A DNA stretch of 48,697 bases from Hydnum rufescens UP504 (lineage: Eukaryota; Basidiomycota; Agaricomycetes; Cantharellales; Hydnaceae): positions 210,750 through 259,446 of the forward strand of contig MU128974.1 of assembly GCA_014904985.1 (NCBI GenBank), written 5' to 3'. Below, piece after piece: positions 10,120 to 22,826 of this stretch. The notes beneath the pieces were generated by a model, which was given only the letters and a program-made list of their open reading frames with translations, did not search any database and was not told the DNA's origin. The translations under genes were made by a program, and so were the position numbers. Each line of letters opens with the position of its first letter. Positions within the stretch are counted from its first letter, which is position 1.

Positions 10120-12520
10120 AATTTTGGATCATATCCCATTACATAATACAGTGATTCCTATTAAAAAAAAGCCTAAATGCGGAAATTGGATGAGGTACAT
10201 CCAACTAACCATTGAGTGGATCATTCTGAAATGTGGCACATAATTAGATACTATGTCTATGCAAATCATATCAAGATTTCAGCCATATTAGTGCAGGGGT
10301 TATGGAGATATCAGGCAAACAAGTCTGAACATTGAAAATTCATTTCCTCCCCTTTCAGAATAGCTAGAGACTTGAAAATTTGCAAAAAGCCAGACAATAT
10401 AATTTACTAATCATGTGCCAAAGACCAGTTTAATCCACACACTTTAAGGGAATGAACTGGACAATAGGTACCAGAAGCACTGGAAATTGCTGAGATGTAA
10501 GGAGGGCAAGGATCATTCTGAAATTTTGCACATGATTATATACTGTTTAGGCAAATAACATATCAAAATTTCAGCCAGATCTATGCAGTAATTACAGAGA
10601 TATAAGGGAAACAAGTTTAAACATTGAAAACCAATTTACTCTCCCCACAGGCAAGGTATGGACTTGAAATTTGACATGGGGTATAATCATATAATCAAAT
10701 AAACATGTGCCAAGAATCAGCTTATTCAGTTTACTTCTAGATATTCAACTCCCTTTTCAGGCAAAAAGAGAACAACAAGCTACCATGAATGTTGAACACT
10801 TTAAATTACACCCAAACTAGGTGGAATAGGCCTATAATATTATAGCCCTCACTATATCCAAAAATGGAATGAATTGGATGTGTGGAAGTGGCTGAAATTG
10901 AGGGGGAGGGGGAGAAAGATCAAAAGTGCATTACATAGGATGTAGAGCAGGGGTGGCTCAGATATTACACCACTGAGTTAGTACATATATGGGGAGTGCA
11001 CATGCCAGATATCAGCCAAACTGGGCTCCATTTAGGCAGTGCTTCACAGGCCTCCCCCCTAAACAACAATTTCCTCCCCAGAGCCTTCCATCCATGCAAT
11101 TGCCTTGAAAATGCACACTTAGGTCATCCCAACACATCTATAGCATCCCTCAAAATTTCAGACTCATGATTCCAGTGTCAGAGTCTCCATAATATTTCCA
11201 AGTTTCACTGAAATACCCCCTGCAGTTGGGACATTTCCAGAACTCCAATCACTCTGATTTTTTGTAGGCCACACCCTCTCACTATTTGAGGCTCAGCCCC
11301 AAAATTTCAGCCCATTCTGAGGATTTTGACATCTGCCACATGACCAAGATCTTCCCCTCCCCCTGATTCACTCAATCATCCAGTTTGTATGGACTTTGTT
11401 GCCATCTGTAGTAGTAGTATGTGACAGTGTTTGATTCAAATTTCAAGAGATTCCATTCAATATTCAGTGAGTTATTCAAGAAACATACTAGATCAATTCA
11501 ATTTGGGGGTCAGAACAGCAGTATTTCCACTAAATACCACTGTTCTGACCCCAAATTGAATTGATCTAGAATGTTTCTTGAATAACTCAATCAATATTGC
11601 ATGGAATCTCCTGAAATTTGAATCATGCACTGTCACACACTACTACTACAGATGGAAACAAAGTCCACACAAATTGGATCACTGAGTGAAGCAGGGGGAG
11701 GAGAAGATCTTGGTCATGTGACAGATGCCAAAAGTCCTCAGAATAGGCTGAAAATTTGGGGTTGAGCCTCAAATAGTAAGCAGGTGTGGCCAACAAAAAA
11801 TCAGAGTGATTGGAGCTTTGGAAGTGTCCCAACTGGAGGGTGTATTTCAGTGAAACTTGAAAATATTATGGAGACTCTGACAATGGAGTCATAAATTTGA
11901 AATTTTGAGGGATTTTATAGATGTGTTTCAATGATCTAAGTGTGCATTTTCAGGGCAATTACATGGATGGAAGGCTCTGGGGAGGAAATTGTTGTTTAAG
12001 GGGGAGGCCTGTGGAGCACTGCCTAAATGGAGTCCAGTTGGGCTGATATCTGGCATGTACACTCCCCATATATGTATTAACTGAGTGGTGCAATATCAGA
12101 GCCACCTCTGCTCTACATCATATGTAATTCACTTTTGATCTTCCTCCCCCTCCCCCTCAATTTCAGCCACTTCCACACATCCAATTCATTCCATTTTCAG
12201 ATATAATCAGGGTTATAATATTATAAGCCTATTCCATCTAGTTTAGGTCTATTTTGAAGTGTTTAACATTCATGGTAGCTTTTTGTTCTCTTTTTGCCTG
12301 AAAAGGGAGTTGAATACCTAGAAGTAAACAGAATAAGCTGATTCTTGGCACACATTTAGTTAATTATGGGTCATACCCCATGTCAAATTTCAAGTCCATG
12401 CCTTGTCTGTGGGAGGAGTAAATTGATTTTCAATGTTTAAACTTATTGTCCTTATAGCTGAATGGATCTGGCTGAAATTTTGATATGTTCTTTGCCTAAG
12501 TAATCAGCCCTGGCCATAAG
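10120..12520. mobile_element. About 2-kb palindromic (foldback) element, copy 1
   Basis: A long inverted repeat centred at about 11,529 (CAGAACAG...CTGTTCTG at 11,511-11,547). Arms pair from about 10,549 to 12,509, with perhaps 85-90% identity by eye. The outer left part (10,225-10,500 and 10,510-10,780) holds two diverged direct repeats of about 290 bp. Edges carry TTACATAATAC near 10,138. A second copy of the left arm starts at about 47,283. There is no ORF of note. It is probably a large non-autonomous foldback or MITE-like element. Confidence 0.6.
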
Positions 12521-12537
12521 ATTATATGCTAAAACCA

Positions 12538-13266
12538 CCTTGGTTAGTCACCTAAGTGTACCCAATTAGGTACCATTTCTGAGGCAAATAATGGACCTAA
12601 GTAGGTCCCCTCATTATTATGGCTGAAATTGGTCTTTTATGATTTTCACTTTGGTCAACCTTGTAGACTCCTCTGGTCACCAGGCTATATGGGCTTATTG
12701 GGAGGTGCCAACAATTTATCATTATTTATTCATTATTATATGCATACCCCTCTGGGGTGGTGTTTTGTTTATAATTAATTTGTTATTATTATTATTATTA
12801 TACTCTACATATCCCCCTCACCCGGGGTTGTGTGGCAGGGTCACTGTTTTTCAGTTGGCGGTTCATGCAGGTTTGGGGTCAGGGTGGAAAGGGTTGATGA
12901 GGGCTGTGGGTTGAAAATACCTACAATCAAAAATAATTAGTAAAAAAGAAAAACCATGCAAAAGGAGCAGCACATGCTGCTCCTTTTGCATGATCATACT
13001 TATAGACAGTGACTACTTACCTCAAATTATTACACCCACCAAAGCAGGTGTTGGGTTTGTCCAGGGCTTGTGGCCCTGTATTGCATTTTCCCATTCACAG
13101 GTTTCATTTGGGGTCACTGTCCTTGCATGGTTGTTCTGCAGGGTCACAGGTCTTCAATGGGGATTGGTCAGGGTCATGGGTTCAGATGAAAACCTAGGAT
13201 AATAAATAATACATTAGTGAAAAGGGAGGTTGGGAAAGAAAGCCACACAAAAGGAGCAGCATATGC
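12538..13266 (-). mobile_element. Hairpin-array element copy 2: terminal module and outer units
   Basis: Begins with the terminal module CCTTGGTTAGTCACCTAAG, repeated at about 24,567. GGTACC-containing sequence, a GGGCTTATTGGGA motif, an (ATT)n tract and minus-sense hairpin units follow. Class-2 hairpins lie at 12,956-12,992 and at 13,247-13,266; the second is cut in two by the LTR-like element and its other half lies after 14,789 and, in the duplicate, after 17,016. Class-1 hairpins occur near 13,028. Acceptor-like CCTAGGATAATAA occurs at about 13,192 on the plus strand. Confidence 0.55.
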
Positions 13267-14785
13267 TGTGGAAGATAAAAACATCCAGTATCAGAAAATG
13301 CGAATATCCATTGATCCCAGCCATTGGAATGATCATGTGACCTATTACGAAATTAAATTACAGCTACGTGCAGAAATTGAATTCTGTTCTATAACTCCGT
13401 CTCAGTTTGAGATCGGAGAGGTTACGCCCATATACACGCTTAGAAAAGCTACAATTCCACACTTTCTAAATGACCACCAAACCAAAGTCGAACGGCCAAA
13501 CTCCCTCCAGGCCAATTTTACTTCAAAATCTGGAATTTCCCAGTAAAAACGAATTCCTCCGTCAGTTCGCACTCAATCCTCTAGAAACCGCGCCTGGAAG
13601 AGATATAAAAGTCCGCATCCAGCGGTACTGAGCACATGAGAACAGATCAAAACTGAGCCTGCAGAACAGATTACTATCAGCAACACACCCATCATACAAA
13701 ATGAATTTCCTGTCAGTTTACACCGATCTGCTCGGAACCACCACTGCGCCAGAAAGCTGTTAAAAATCTGCATCGAATGAGTACCAAGGAACGATCTATT
13801 ACAGATGCAAACTATTGTTTCTGATCAATGAATCCCATCCCAGTGCACTTGTCCCCATTATCAACCAGCAACAAAAACATCTTAACCACTGGACTACAAA
13901 CAAATTAATCTCCAAGAACTCAGAAATATCCTTTGATTTCATCTCCCATTGCCACAAATAACTTCTAGAACCTCACAGATAAGAAAGATAACACCCCCTT
14001 GACTACCCTTTTGTTCTGTTTATGAATGACTCACCTTCCTTGACAACCACTTTATGAAAGATAACACCTTCTTGGTAACCCTTTTGTTCTGTTTATGAAT
14101 GACTCACCTTCCTTGACAACCCTATTGTTCTCACATATGACTCACCTAGGAGTGAGTCATATTCTTTAAACACAGCCACCTTCAGAAAGTATAAACAGCT
14201 GTAGATTCCTTGTATCCCCCCATGCCTCTCACTGGATGGATAAAGTACTACTGTTACCAAACCTGCTCTCTGAAGAGAAGTACCGACAAACATCTGGAGC
14301 GTCATATAACAAGTTGTTACGATAAGCTCACCTGAAACCTCTACGCGAAATACCGAAGCCAAGATTAGTTCAGGCTAAAGTACGAGTCTGGCATAAGGAA
14401 CTAGTAACTGCACCAAGGAGTCAAGTCAGAAAGAAGAAAATTGAACACGAATCAAGCTTAAACTAGTCCCAGACCCTCATTACGAATCATGCTCTGCCAG
14501 GAGAGGACACAAATTGGTACCCCACAAAAAGCATAAACATTCAACTAACGCCAGTTAAAGATTTCAAAAGCATCAAGAGTATAGAGTCATTGGACGTATG
14601 CTACGTTCATAGACCATCACCTTACCCATGCCAGAAGTCCATAGACAACTTGTTAGAGAGTGATCACCATCACGCCGCCCCATTGAATTAAAACGAGAAG
14701 TAAGTCTCCATCTACACCTGGCTGAACCCCAGGAAAAAAAAAAAAAGTTTGATTTGACAGTCATCGAGCCCAATCTTCTTCTATA
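13267..14785 (+). mobile_element. LTR-like element with CG-centred 4-bp target duplication, copy 2
   Basis: Starts TGTGGAAG and ends CTTCTATA. It is flanked by ATGC (13,263-13,266) and ACGC (14,786-14,789), consistent with an ACGC duplication that lost its CpG on one side. It splits a class-2 hairpin of the array element. Compared with copy 3 (26,855-28,384), stretches such as 13,267-13,365 and 13,855-14,165 are nearly identical, while 13,370-13,800 and 14,230-14,785 carry many one-base indels. Confidence 0.75.
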
Positions 14786-16873
14786 ACGCGCTGCTTGGCA
14801 GATATTACTTACGTTAAACTTACCACACACCCACCAACAGTGGTGTTGGCTTGATACCTGGGGTCCCTGTGTTCTTGCATTGTGCTTCCCATACTCTCCG
14901 GGGGCAGCAAAGGCCGCACGGGGACTGAACCGATCGCAGTCATTTCTTGGGGCACACACGCACGTTGCTCGATCTCGTGCTCTGGCAGGTGTATGAGTCA
15001 ACTTCTGAGGCCCGCTTCTGGAGGGTGTAGCACAATCAACCTAGATAACTAATAGGTGCTGGTCACCCAGCGGAAGGACCAAATGTCAATGGCAAAAGAG
15101 CGCCAGAGCAGCATCTCTTGCACGCGCTGCCATTATTAGGGGGCGCGTAGGTGTGGCTGGTGAGGGTGCCCACCCGCCCCAAGAAGCGGGGCGTTCTCAT
15201 CGTTTGGGCTCCTCCCCTTGTTCCCGGCTCTCCGTAGCAGATGCATCATTTGTGGGTGGAAGTGATTCGACAGGCCTGCGCCACAGGTCTGGCTAGGCTA
15301 TAATAACCCTCCACCCGGGGAGAATGCCACTAGTTAGGAAAAATTAGCGAAACAGCAGGCAAGCAGCGATGGGCTCCTCCGCCACTTACGCTTGAGAGGG
15401 GTGAGGGTAGAACCACACACCGGGGCATGCAGGCGAGGGGTCGCTTATGTTTGGCGGCTGGCATCCTTCGTGCACTCAGCACTCGTGTGTGGCTCACTTT
15501 GCTTCGGCATCATTCACTGTTTCGCGCTGTTTGATTTCGGCGTTCTTCGCTTGCAGTGGCTTCACTTTGGGCATCTTTCAGTCATGCTCGCCATTCTGGA
15601 CCCTTGGCAGTTCGGGCTCCCCCGCTCACTGGCAGGGTCTCACTCCTTGGTGCCTGGAGCACGCCTGGCCATCGCACCCACCGCCCGCAGCCCCAAGTAC
15701 GCAGGTGTCAAGTAAAAAAATTCAAGCGCGCAAAAGAGCGCCTTTCACTGCTTTTTGCCTGTGATCTAACTAGCAATCAAAAAAATCCTCTTCTGACCAC
15801 ACCGTGCAGCAGTGGTGTCGGTTGTTACATTGCTTTCTAGGCAGTAATTGCGAGGAGCTGCAGTCAATGCCGCAATTCCCAGAATCCTCCAAAAGTGCTC
15901 AGATTGCTGGGTGCACATGCACATAATATCCTGATTAGTAGCCATACATCCCCAATACCCGCGCCAGTACATAAATTACAAATACGTATAAGTGCTCAAT
16001 AGTTTTATGAAAGACGATAAAGGACAGCATAAGTATGGTCAGAGCTCAATAGGGCAGGCATACTCGCCTAATTCGCAGCTGATTGGCCACTTCTATAGGT
16101 CAGAAGGGCCAATAGTACTATTATTGTGGCACATATGGCCCTATCTGACAACTTAATATATTCAGGACATTCCATCAATTTCAAGTTTTGTTGTGTCCTC
16201 AATTCCTATTAGGCAAGTGAAGTGTCAAGAAAGTTGAAAAATGCGAGGTCATCTATACACCAATGGAGTCATAGTATACTGCAGTAGTATGACCAACATA
16301 TTAAATTTGGCTCATTCTGCCCACAGAAAGGTCCAATCTACCTTTGCCATGTTGGCTAATAGTGCCATCATGGAATCTGCCGTATTATTATTCGTTCCTA
16401 GTCATTGGCTTTGGCAAAATATTATTATCTCACATATTCTGCCATTTGTGTCCTTGTTATCATCCCATATTCTGCTTGCTGTGACACACTCGTGGGGCCT
16501 TCTTGAATTCTGGCATTGACTGCATTGAGGTTGCACTCTACCTTGACAACAACACAGAGGCAACTGCCTAGAATGCGCAGACAGACAACAAGAACCACAC
16601 ACATGCCTCTGTGCATTGGTGGTCCAAAGGTTGACTTGTAGTCTTTATGCTAGGTAGAGAACAACTGGTCGCAAAAGAGCAAGCAAAAGATGCTATTTTT
16701 CCACAGGTTTGAAGGTTTTTTCACCACCCTTTATTTACAATTCTAGGTCACAGGCAGTTCCACACCCATGAACAGCGATCACCTGCACACACATCAACAT
16801 GAGTTTGATGGACAGCTGCTGACAATGAGCAAATGAGTGGGAGCAAAAAAGGAACAACAACAACACAACCAGG
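14644..16873. repeat. Tandem duplication, copy A (indel-rich)
   Basis: Starts inside the tail of the LTR-like element (CTTGTTAGAGAGTGATC) and runs through array units and the palindrome centre (about 16,210). It ends at the AACAACAACACAACCAGGAA sequence, after which CTTGTTAGAGAGTGATC starts again. It corresponds in order to 16,874-18,967 but carries many small insertions and deletions, including in hairpins (15,090-15,125; 15,725-15,765; 16,670-16,705) that are perfect in copy B. No gene is supported in it. Confidence 0.75.
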
Positions 16874-18967
16874 AAAGCTTGTTAGAGAGTGATCAACCAT
16901 CCAGAGCGAACCAGCCCATTGAATAAAAACAGAAATATAGTCTCCCATCTACACACTGGCTGAACCAGAGTTTGATTTGACAGTCATCGGAGCTCCCAAT
17001 CCTTCTTCTATAACGCTGCTCCTTTTGCAGGATCATACTTACCTTAAGATTACCACACACCCACCAAAGTGGGTGTGTGGCTTGTCTGGGGTCCCTGTGG
17101 TCTTGCATTGTGCATTCCCATTCTCGGGGGTCAGGGCAGATGTTCTTGGGCAGACTGCATTTGTGGCTCTCGTTTGGCAGGTGTGTGATCATTTCTGGGG
17201 GAGGGGTGGCTGGTTTGGGGTGGTTGAGACAATAACCTAGAATAATAAATAAGGTGTTAGTTAAAAGTGAAAATTAATGCAAAAAGAGCTGCCAGAGCAG
17301 CTCTCTTTGCAGGGTGCATTACTTACATTGTATAAAACCACACACCTGTGATAGCAGGTGTGGGGTTCATATCGTTTGGCATCACTTTGTTTGGCATCTC
17401 ATCATTTGCAGATCTCACTTTGTGGGTGGGTTGTCATTCGGGGGGCCTGGCGCCACAGGTCTGGCTAGCCTATAATAATAGATCATTAGTTAAAAAATTA
17501 AAACCAGCACAAAAAGAGCAGCATTGCTGCTCTTTTTGTGCCATTGGGGGTGCACTTACCTTATATAGAACCACACACCTGCCATAGCAGGTGTGTGGTT
17601 TGTGTGGCCTGTGTGGCCACTCAGTCGGTGCATAGCCACCTCTGTGTTGTGGTGCATTTTGCTTGGCATCATTTTGTTTGGCGCTGTTTGATTTGGGGCC
17701 GTTTTGCTTGGCGTGGCTTCATTTGGGGCATTTTCAGTTCATGTGCTGCCATTTGGGACCTTGGCAGTTGGGTCTCGTCATTTGGCAGGGTCTCATTTGG
17801 TGCCTGAGACCTGGCCATGACCTAGAAAAATAAAGTGTCAGTAAAAAAATTCAAAGCAGCACAAAAAGAGCAGCTTTCACTGCTCTTTTTGCACTGTTGT
17901 ATCTACTAGCATAAAAAAAACTCACCTTTTGACCACACCTGCAGCAGTGGGTGTGGTTGTCTACTTGCCTTTCTAGGCAGTCATTTGCAGGGAGATGCAA
18001 CTCAATGCCGGCAATTCCCAGATCTCCAAAAGTGCTCAAGTGCTGGTGCCACATGCACCATATAGATTAGTAGCCAGTATATAGACAAGTAATAAGTTAC
18101 AATATAATGAATATTTTTGGAAAGGACGATAAAGACAGCCATAGTAGGTCAGAGCTCAATAGGGCAGGATATGCCTACATTGCAAGCTGAATTGGGCCAC
18201 TTCTATAGGTCAAAATGGGCCCAAATGTGAGTATATTTGTGGCACATATGCCCTCTATCTGAGCAATTAATTATATCAGACATTCCATCAATTTTCAATT
18301 TTTTGTGTCCTCAATTCCCTATTTAGGCAATTGAAGGTGTCAGAAATTGAAAAATGGCCAGGTCATCTATAATAATGGATCGTCCATAGTATATGCATAT
18401 GTATGACCAACATATTCAAATTTGGCTCAATTCTGGCCCACAGAAATGATCCAATCTACTTTGCAATGTTGGCATATAGTGCCTCATGGAAGTCTGCCTT
18501 ATTATTATTGTTCTCTATCATTTTGGCAAAAAATATTTATTATCTCACATCTATTGCCCATTTGTCTCCTTATTATTCATCCATATTCTGCTTGCTGTGC
18601 CAACACTTGGGTGCCTTTTGAATTCTGGCAATTGCTGGCATTGAGTTGCACTCTCCCTTGACCACATACACAGAGGCAACTGCCTAGAAAGGCAGACACC
18701 AACAACCACACACCTGCCTCTGTGCATTGTGTGGTCAAAAGGTGAGTTTGTATTCTTATGCTAGTAGATACAATGGTGCAAAAAGAGCAGCAAAAGCTGC
18801 TCTTTTTGCACAGGTTTTAAATTTTTTACTAACACTTTTATTTACTATTCTAGGTCAAGCTGTTCCACCCATGAACAACACCCCACACACAACCATGTGA
18901 ATGGAGACATGTGAATGAGCAAATGAGTGAGCAAACAAATGAACAACAACAACACCCACAGGAAGCC
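16874..18967. repeat. Tandem duplication, copy B (clean)
   Basis: Second member of the tandem pair. It holds the last ~140 bp of the LTR-like element (to 17,012, followed by ACGC), three minus-sense intron-like units, the palindrome centre at about 18,322 and the first plus-sense unit. Its hairpins and splice-like motifs are intact, unlike copy A. Confidence 0.75.
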
Positions 18968-19385
18968 ACAATGAAGAGCAGGAAAACAGAGAGCCACACA
19001 CCTGCTGAGGCTGAGGTGGGTGTGTGGCCATATAAGGTATATATTGTTTTTTACTGGTTTCAGATGTGCAAAAAGAGCAGCAGCCACTGCTCTTTTTGCA
19101 TGACCTTTGATTTCAACTAACATATACTATTCTAGGTCAACATATCCCACCCCAACATGTGAAGTCATGCAGCCACAAGCCAACCTGCAGGCCTGCCAAG
19201 ACCCATGAACACTGCACCCCATTATGCACAAATGCACCAACGAATGAAGGACAATGCACACCCAAAGCCACAGGAAATGAGGGAGCCACACACCTGCTGT
19301 GGTGGGTGTGTGGCCACATAAAGTATGTATTTTTTTAATAGCTACAAATGTGCAAAAAGAGCAGCAGTCACTGCTCTTTTCACCT
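17013..19385. mobile_element. Hairpin-array element copy 2: inner arms and centre
   Basis: Palindrome centre at about 18,322 (TCAATTCCCTA/TTTAGGCAATTGA). The left arm has minus-sense units, with class-2 hairpins at 17,277-17,312, 17,508-17,543 and 17,864-17,898; one clear unit is 17,925 to 17,822 (104 bp, GTGAGT...CTAG). The right arm has plus-sense units 18,742-18,853 (112 bp) and 19,037-19,135 (99 bp) and a third starting at 19,323 that is cut off near 19,385. This head-to-head arrangement is the same as in copy 1. Confidence 0.6.
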
Positions 19386-20380
19386 CAGTCAGCCACTTGG
19401 GCTGACCTCAAAAGGAGTACCATTTGAGGTCATTTTGCCAGCCTAATGAGGGCTAATTTTCTTTGATGTCAATTGACAATCCTCAAATTGACCTTATGGG
19501 AAATTTTGACATGACCCAATATCAATACTACATGGAGGGGTCATAGCATAGGGGGACCAGGAAGGAGTCCAGAAACCCAGAAAATGCCCTTCTTGGGGTC
19601 AGCAGGCAATATGGCTTTATTGGTGATAGTCTCAAGTGCTTATAGTTATTGTTTTACTATTCTAATGAATGTGAACAAAATTAAGAGGAATTATTACAAT
19701 ACAATGAGAATACACAAAGGATCAATTCCCTTGACCAGGGAAAGAATGCCTTTTGAGATCAGCAGAGGTAACTGACCAACATTGGTGACAGGAGAAGATG
19801 AGGAACTGTGAGGCCAGAAGTGGTCATAATACACTGGAAGTGGGTGTGTTGAAAAGCTGTGATTTGGGTGCACAGAATGCACCCACACACAGCCTCAGCA
19901 ACAGCACCTAGCCCCAGGAGGGGCACATGAACCCAAAATGGAAGATTGAGGATAGCACAGGGCCATGTGCGGTGGATGTTGATCCGCAGTATTGTAAGAT
20001 CTCCTCTTCAATGCAGGGCAATAACCTGAAAGGTATTCTGATTGATTAGGATGAAAGAAGTCCAGGAAAATTACAGAACTGTCGCATTGCCCTTGGCGAT
20101 TAAATCTCTTGGGAATATGTAGTAAATATCAGAAACTCTAAATATCGCGACGAAAGATTGTAACTAAGAGCGAAGAATCAGATGATTATTCACAACAGTT
20201 CGAAGCCGATCTGTGCGAACGCATACAGTAACAAGTGAGAGTGTTCATGCTAATGGAAGTGAAAGTCCTCAGGAAATCAAACACAACTGGAAAGAGGGAA
20301 GAGGGAGGGGAAGAGGCACACGTAAGAGTCATGTCGGGAAAATGGGGTATCATACAAATCGGGAATCGTCGTGGGGTGTG
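19386..20380. other. No gene seen; flank of the glucanase 3' end
   Basis: Starts where the third array unit of copy 2 breaks off. A GTCAGCC/GGCTGAC inverted repeat occurs at 19,387-19,405. No open frame has recognisable content. CpG density rises after about 20,090, in line with the 3' untranslated region of the glucanase on the minus strand. Confidence 0.5.
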
Positions 20381-22776
20381 CTACCGTGCCGGAGCTTGGG
20401 TTTGCGCTGGATAGAGCGCTCGCCGAGTTGCTCCGGCCGCGCAGAAACTGGTAGTGGGGATAGGGAGGTCGACCGCATTCCAGGGGTCAGGGTATGTGCA
20501 TCCACTGATGTTTACTGGGGCTTGCGCATGGTCGTTCACGTTGAACCATCCAGTACCGCCCACTATCTTTGTCCCGTTTCGCGCGGTGTAGGTGGGTGCG
20601 GCGAGAGTCGGTATGCCCTGGGTAGCTGTGTACGTGGGTAGGAGTGTTGCATCAGGGATCGATGGCAATGATGTTGGGGGCCAGGCAGAATAACTCGACA
20701 CGAAAGTGGGCGCGATCGTTCCTGCGCCAGGGCCTCCCGTAGCGGTTGGTTGAAGCGAAGCAGTGATTGGGTTATAGTCACCGGCAGCCCGACATGTTCC
20801 TAGTGAAGTTCTGGGATCGCTTGGGATCCAGCCATGTTCGAGTCCGAGGCTGTACGACCACAGCGGTGCCTCAACCTGGCCTGTTATAGAACTGTAATCT
20901 CGACAATGAGGGTCATATTTTTCCTTGATCAGTGGCCAGTAGTTCGTAGCTCACCTATTGCCAACTTTCCAGGTCCAGAAGAACCAGTTCTGTGGATTTA
21001 GATATTAATTGGTCATAGAACGGACTATTGGGGAGCGTACTAACAGGAAGAGCATCCATGCTGCTGAGCGCGAACTCGTTGAGACTGGCTTTCGTGCTCG
21101 CAGTGAACGCTGACCACTCCGTCCAGGCGCTGCAATTACCGACCGCAGTGCCAGATCCTCCAAAAGTGCCTTCCCAACGACTTCCCGACCCTACGCCATT
21201 GATCCATTTTCCACCTAAACGGGTCACCTTTAAGGGGAAACAAGGATGTAGCCGATCGTGACAAGCTACATACAGTCGTTGAATCCGAGACTCCATTCTC
21301 CAGCTGTAGTAACGCCAAAATCCATCATACTGTTGTTGAACCCAGCCCCCCAAGTACAGGGTTTATTGACCTGCTGTGCAAAAGGTGAAGCATCGGGAGG
21401 TCCAAAGCAGAAATATGGGTGCGAGTCGATGATTAAACGGTCGGCGCCGACCATGTAGCCTACCCAATGTTCGGGTCCAGTGAAGGCTGGGCCGGGAATG
21501 TGTCAACGACCGAACCATAGACGATAGATTGGTGGACTGACCATCATGGATAGAAATGAAAGGCCCATTCCCGGCACCATATCCACTAATATTTCTGATC
21601 ATATTGTGTGATTCGAGATAGCTGGAATCCGCGCGCGTCAGTAAAAGAACAATCCACTGAGTGGGAGGCGTACAAATTACTCAAGACATCTATGGGGATC
21701 GTAGGTTCATTCACGATCCCGAAGATCGGGACGATGTTGCTGTACTCGGGTTCCCTGGGGGTTCAATGTGATCAATATACGTGAACGGAGGTGTGGCAAG
21801 TCGAGACACGTACGAAATGAATTCGGTAATGATTCGAACATACTCTACTGCACGCTGTGCATTGGCAATACCCATGACGCCATTTAAGAAATCCAGCGAA
21901 CCCTGCTTCCCACCGTGATTATAGCCATTCTGACTACCCGGAAGGGTGTGAAGGTCGAGATTGATCCTGATTCCATATTTCCGGGCCCACTTGATGGCTT
22001 TGAGGAAATATCTTGAGAAATCGATTCAACAGACACTCTTTAAACCGGGATAGAGTTACGGATCACTTACGTCCAGGAGACACCCTCTAGAAATGGCTCG
22101 GCGTTCCTAACTTCTATCGCCCAGAAGGGGAAAGGTATCCGTACCCAACTTAGACCGGCGCCAGCGATCTGCGCAAAATCTTGTTCCGTCTTGAGAATCC
22201 CGGTCAGTGGCGATTCGGAAATAGGACATCAAGGAAAAACTAACGACGAAAGTGTTGTAATGGTTCTCAAGGACAGTCTGAAGGCCACCACTACTGGGAT
22301 CATTCGCTATGGCTAGCGACAATGACCACTCGTCCAGGGTCCCTGGATACTTCTCAAAGTACGCCTAGATTGATGAAGCAAGGCTGAATATAAGTCTCCT
22401 CAAGCCAAAACTGTTAACAAACCGGGGTGATGAATGGTTCCAAGACAAGCCATCCGGCCAAATTAACACTGAAACACGTGATGGCTCAACAGATGGGGCG
22501 ACAGGAAGTAATCACATGGAAGAACACCCACCCGAAGGCACGATTCTTGTTCCAATCCCATGTCTCGTTAAGAGCTGGTACCCAGCTTTGCGCTTGGGCT
22601 CCATTATTGAAAGGATCATCAGGGTTGTCTACCCAAAAGCCGCCAAAGGGATTTCTGTACGTAAAGTTAGTACCATCCTCCATCGTGATGGTACTTCCAT
22701 CGCCTCCAGTGGTAACAATAGGTGTGGTAGTGTTAGGGTTAGTCGGAGGGCCGCCACCACCACCACCGCCGCCGCC

Positions 22777-22826
<50 letters not shown>

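Noticed and set aside
14573..15001. 142-codon minus-strand ORF
   Set aside because: It spans the junction of the LTR-like tail and array units, and the frame is created by indels absent from the duplicate at 16,870-17,240.
15392..15764. ORFs of 105-107 codons in the 15.4-15.8 kb interval
   Set aside because: They lie in the indel-rich copy of a non-coding array; the clean copy (17,600-17,900) does not keep the frame.
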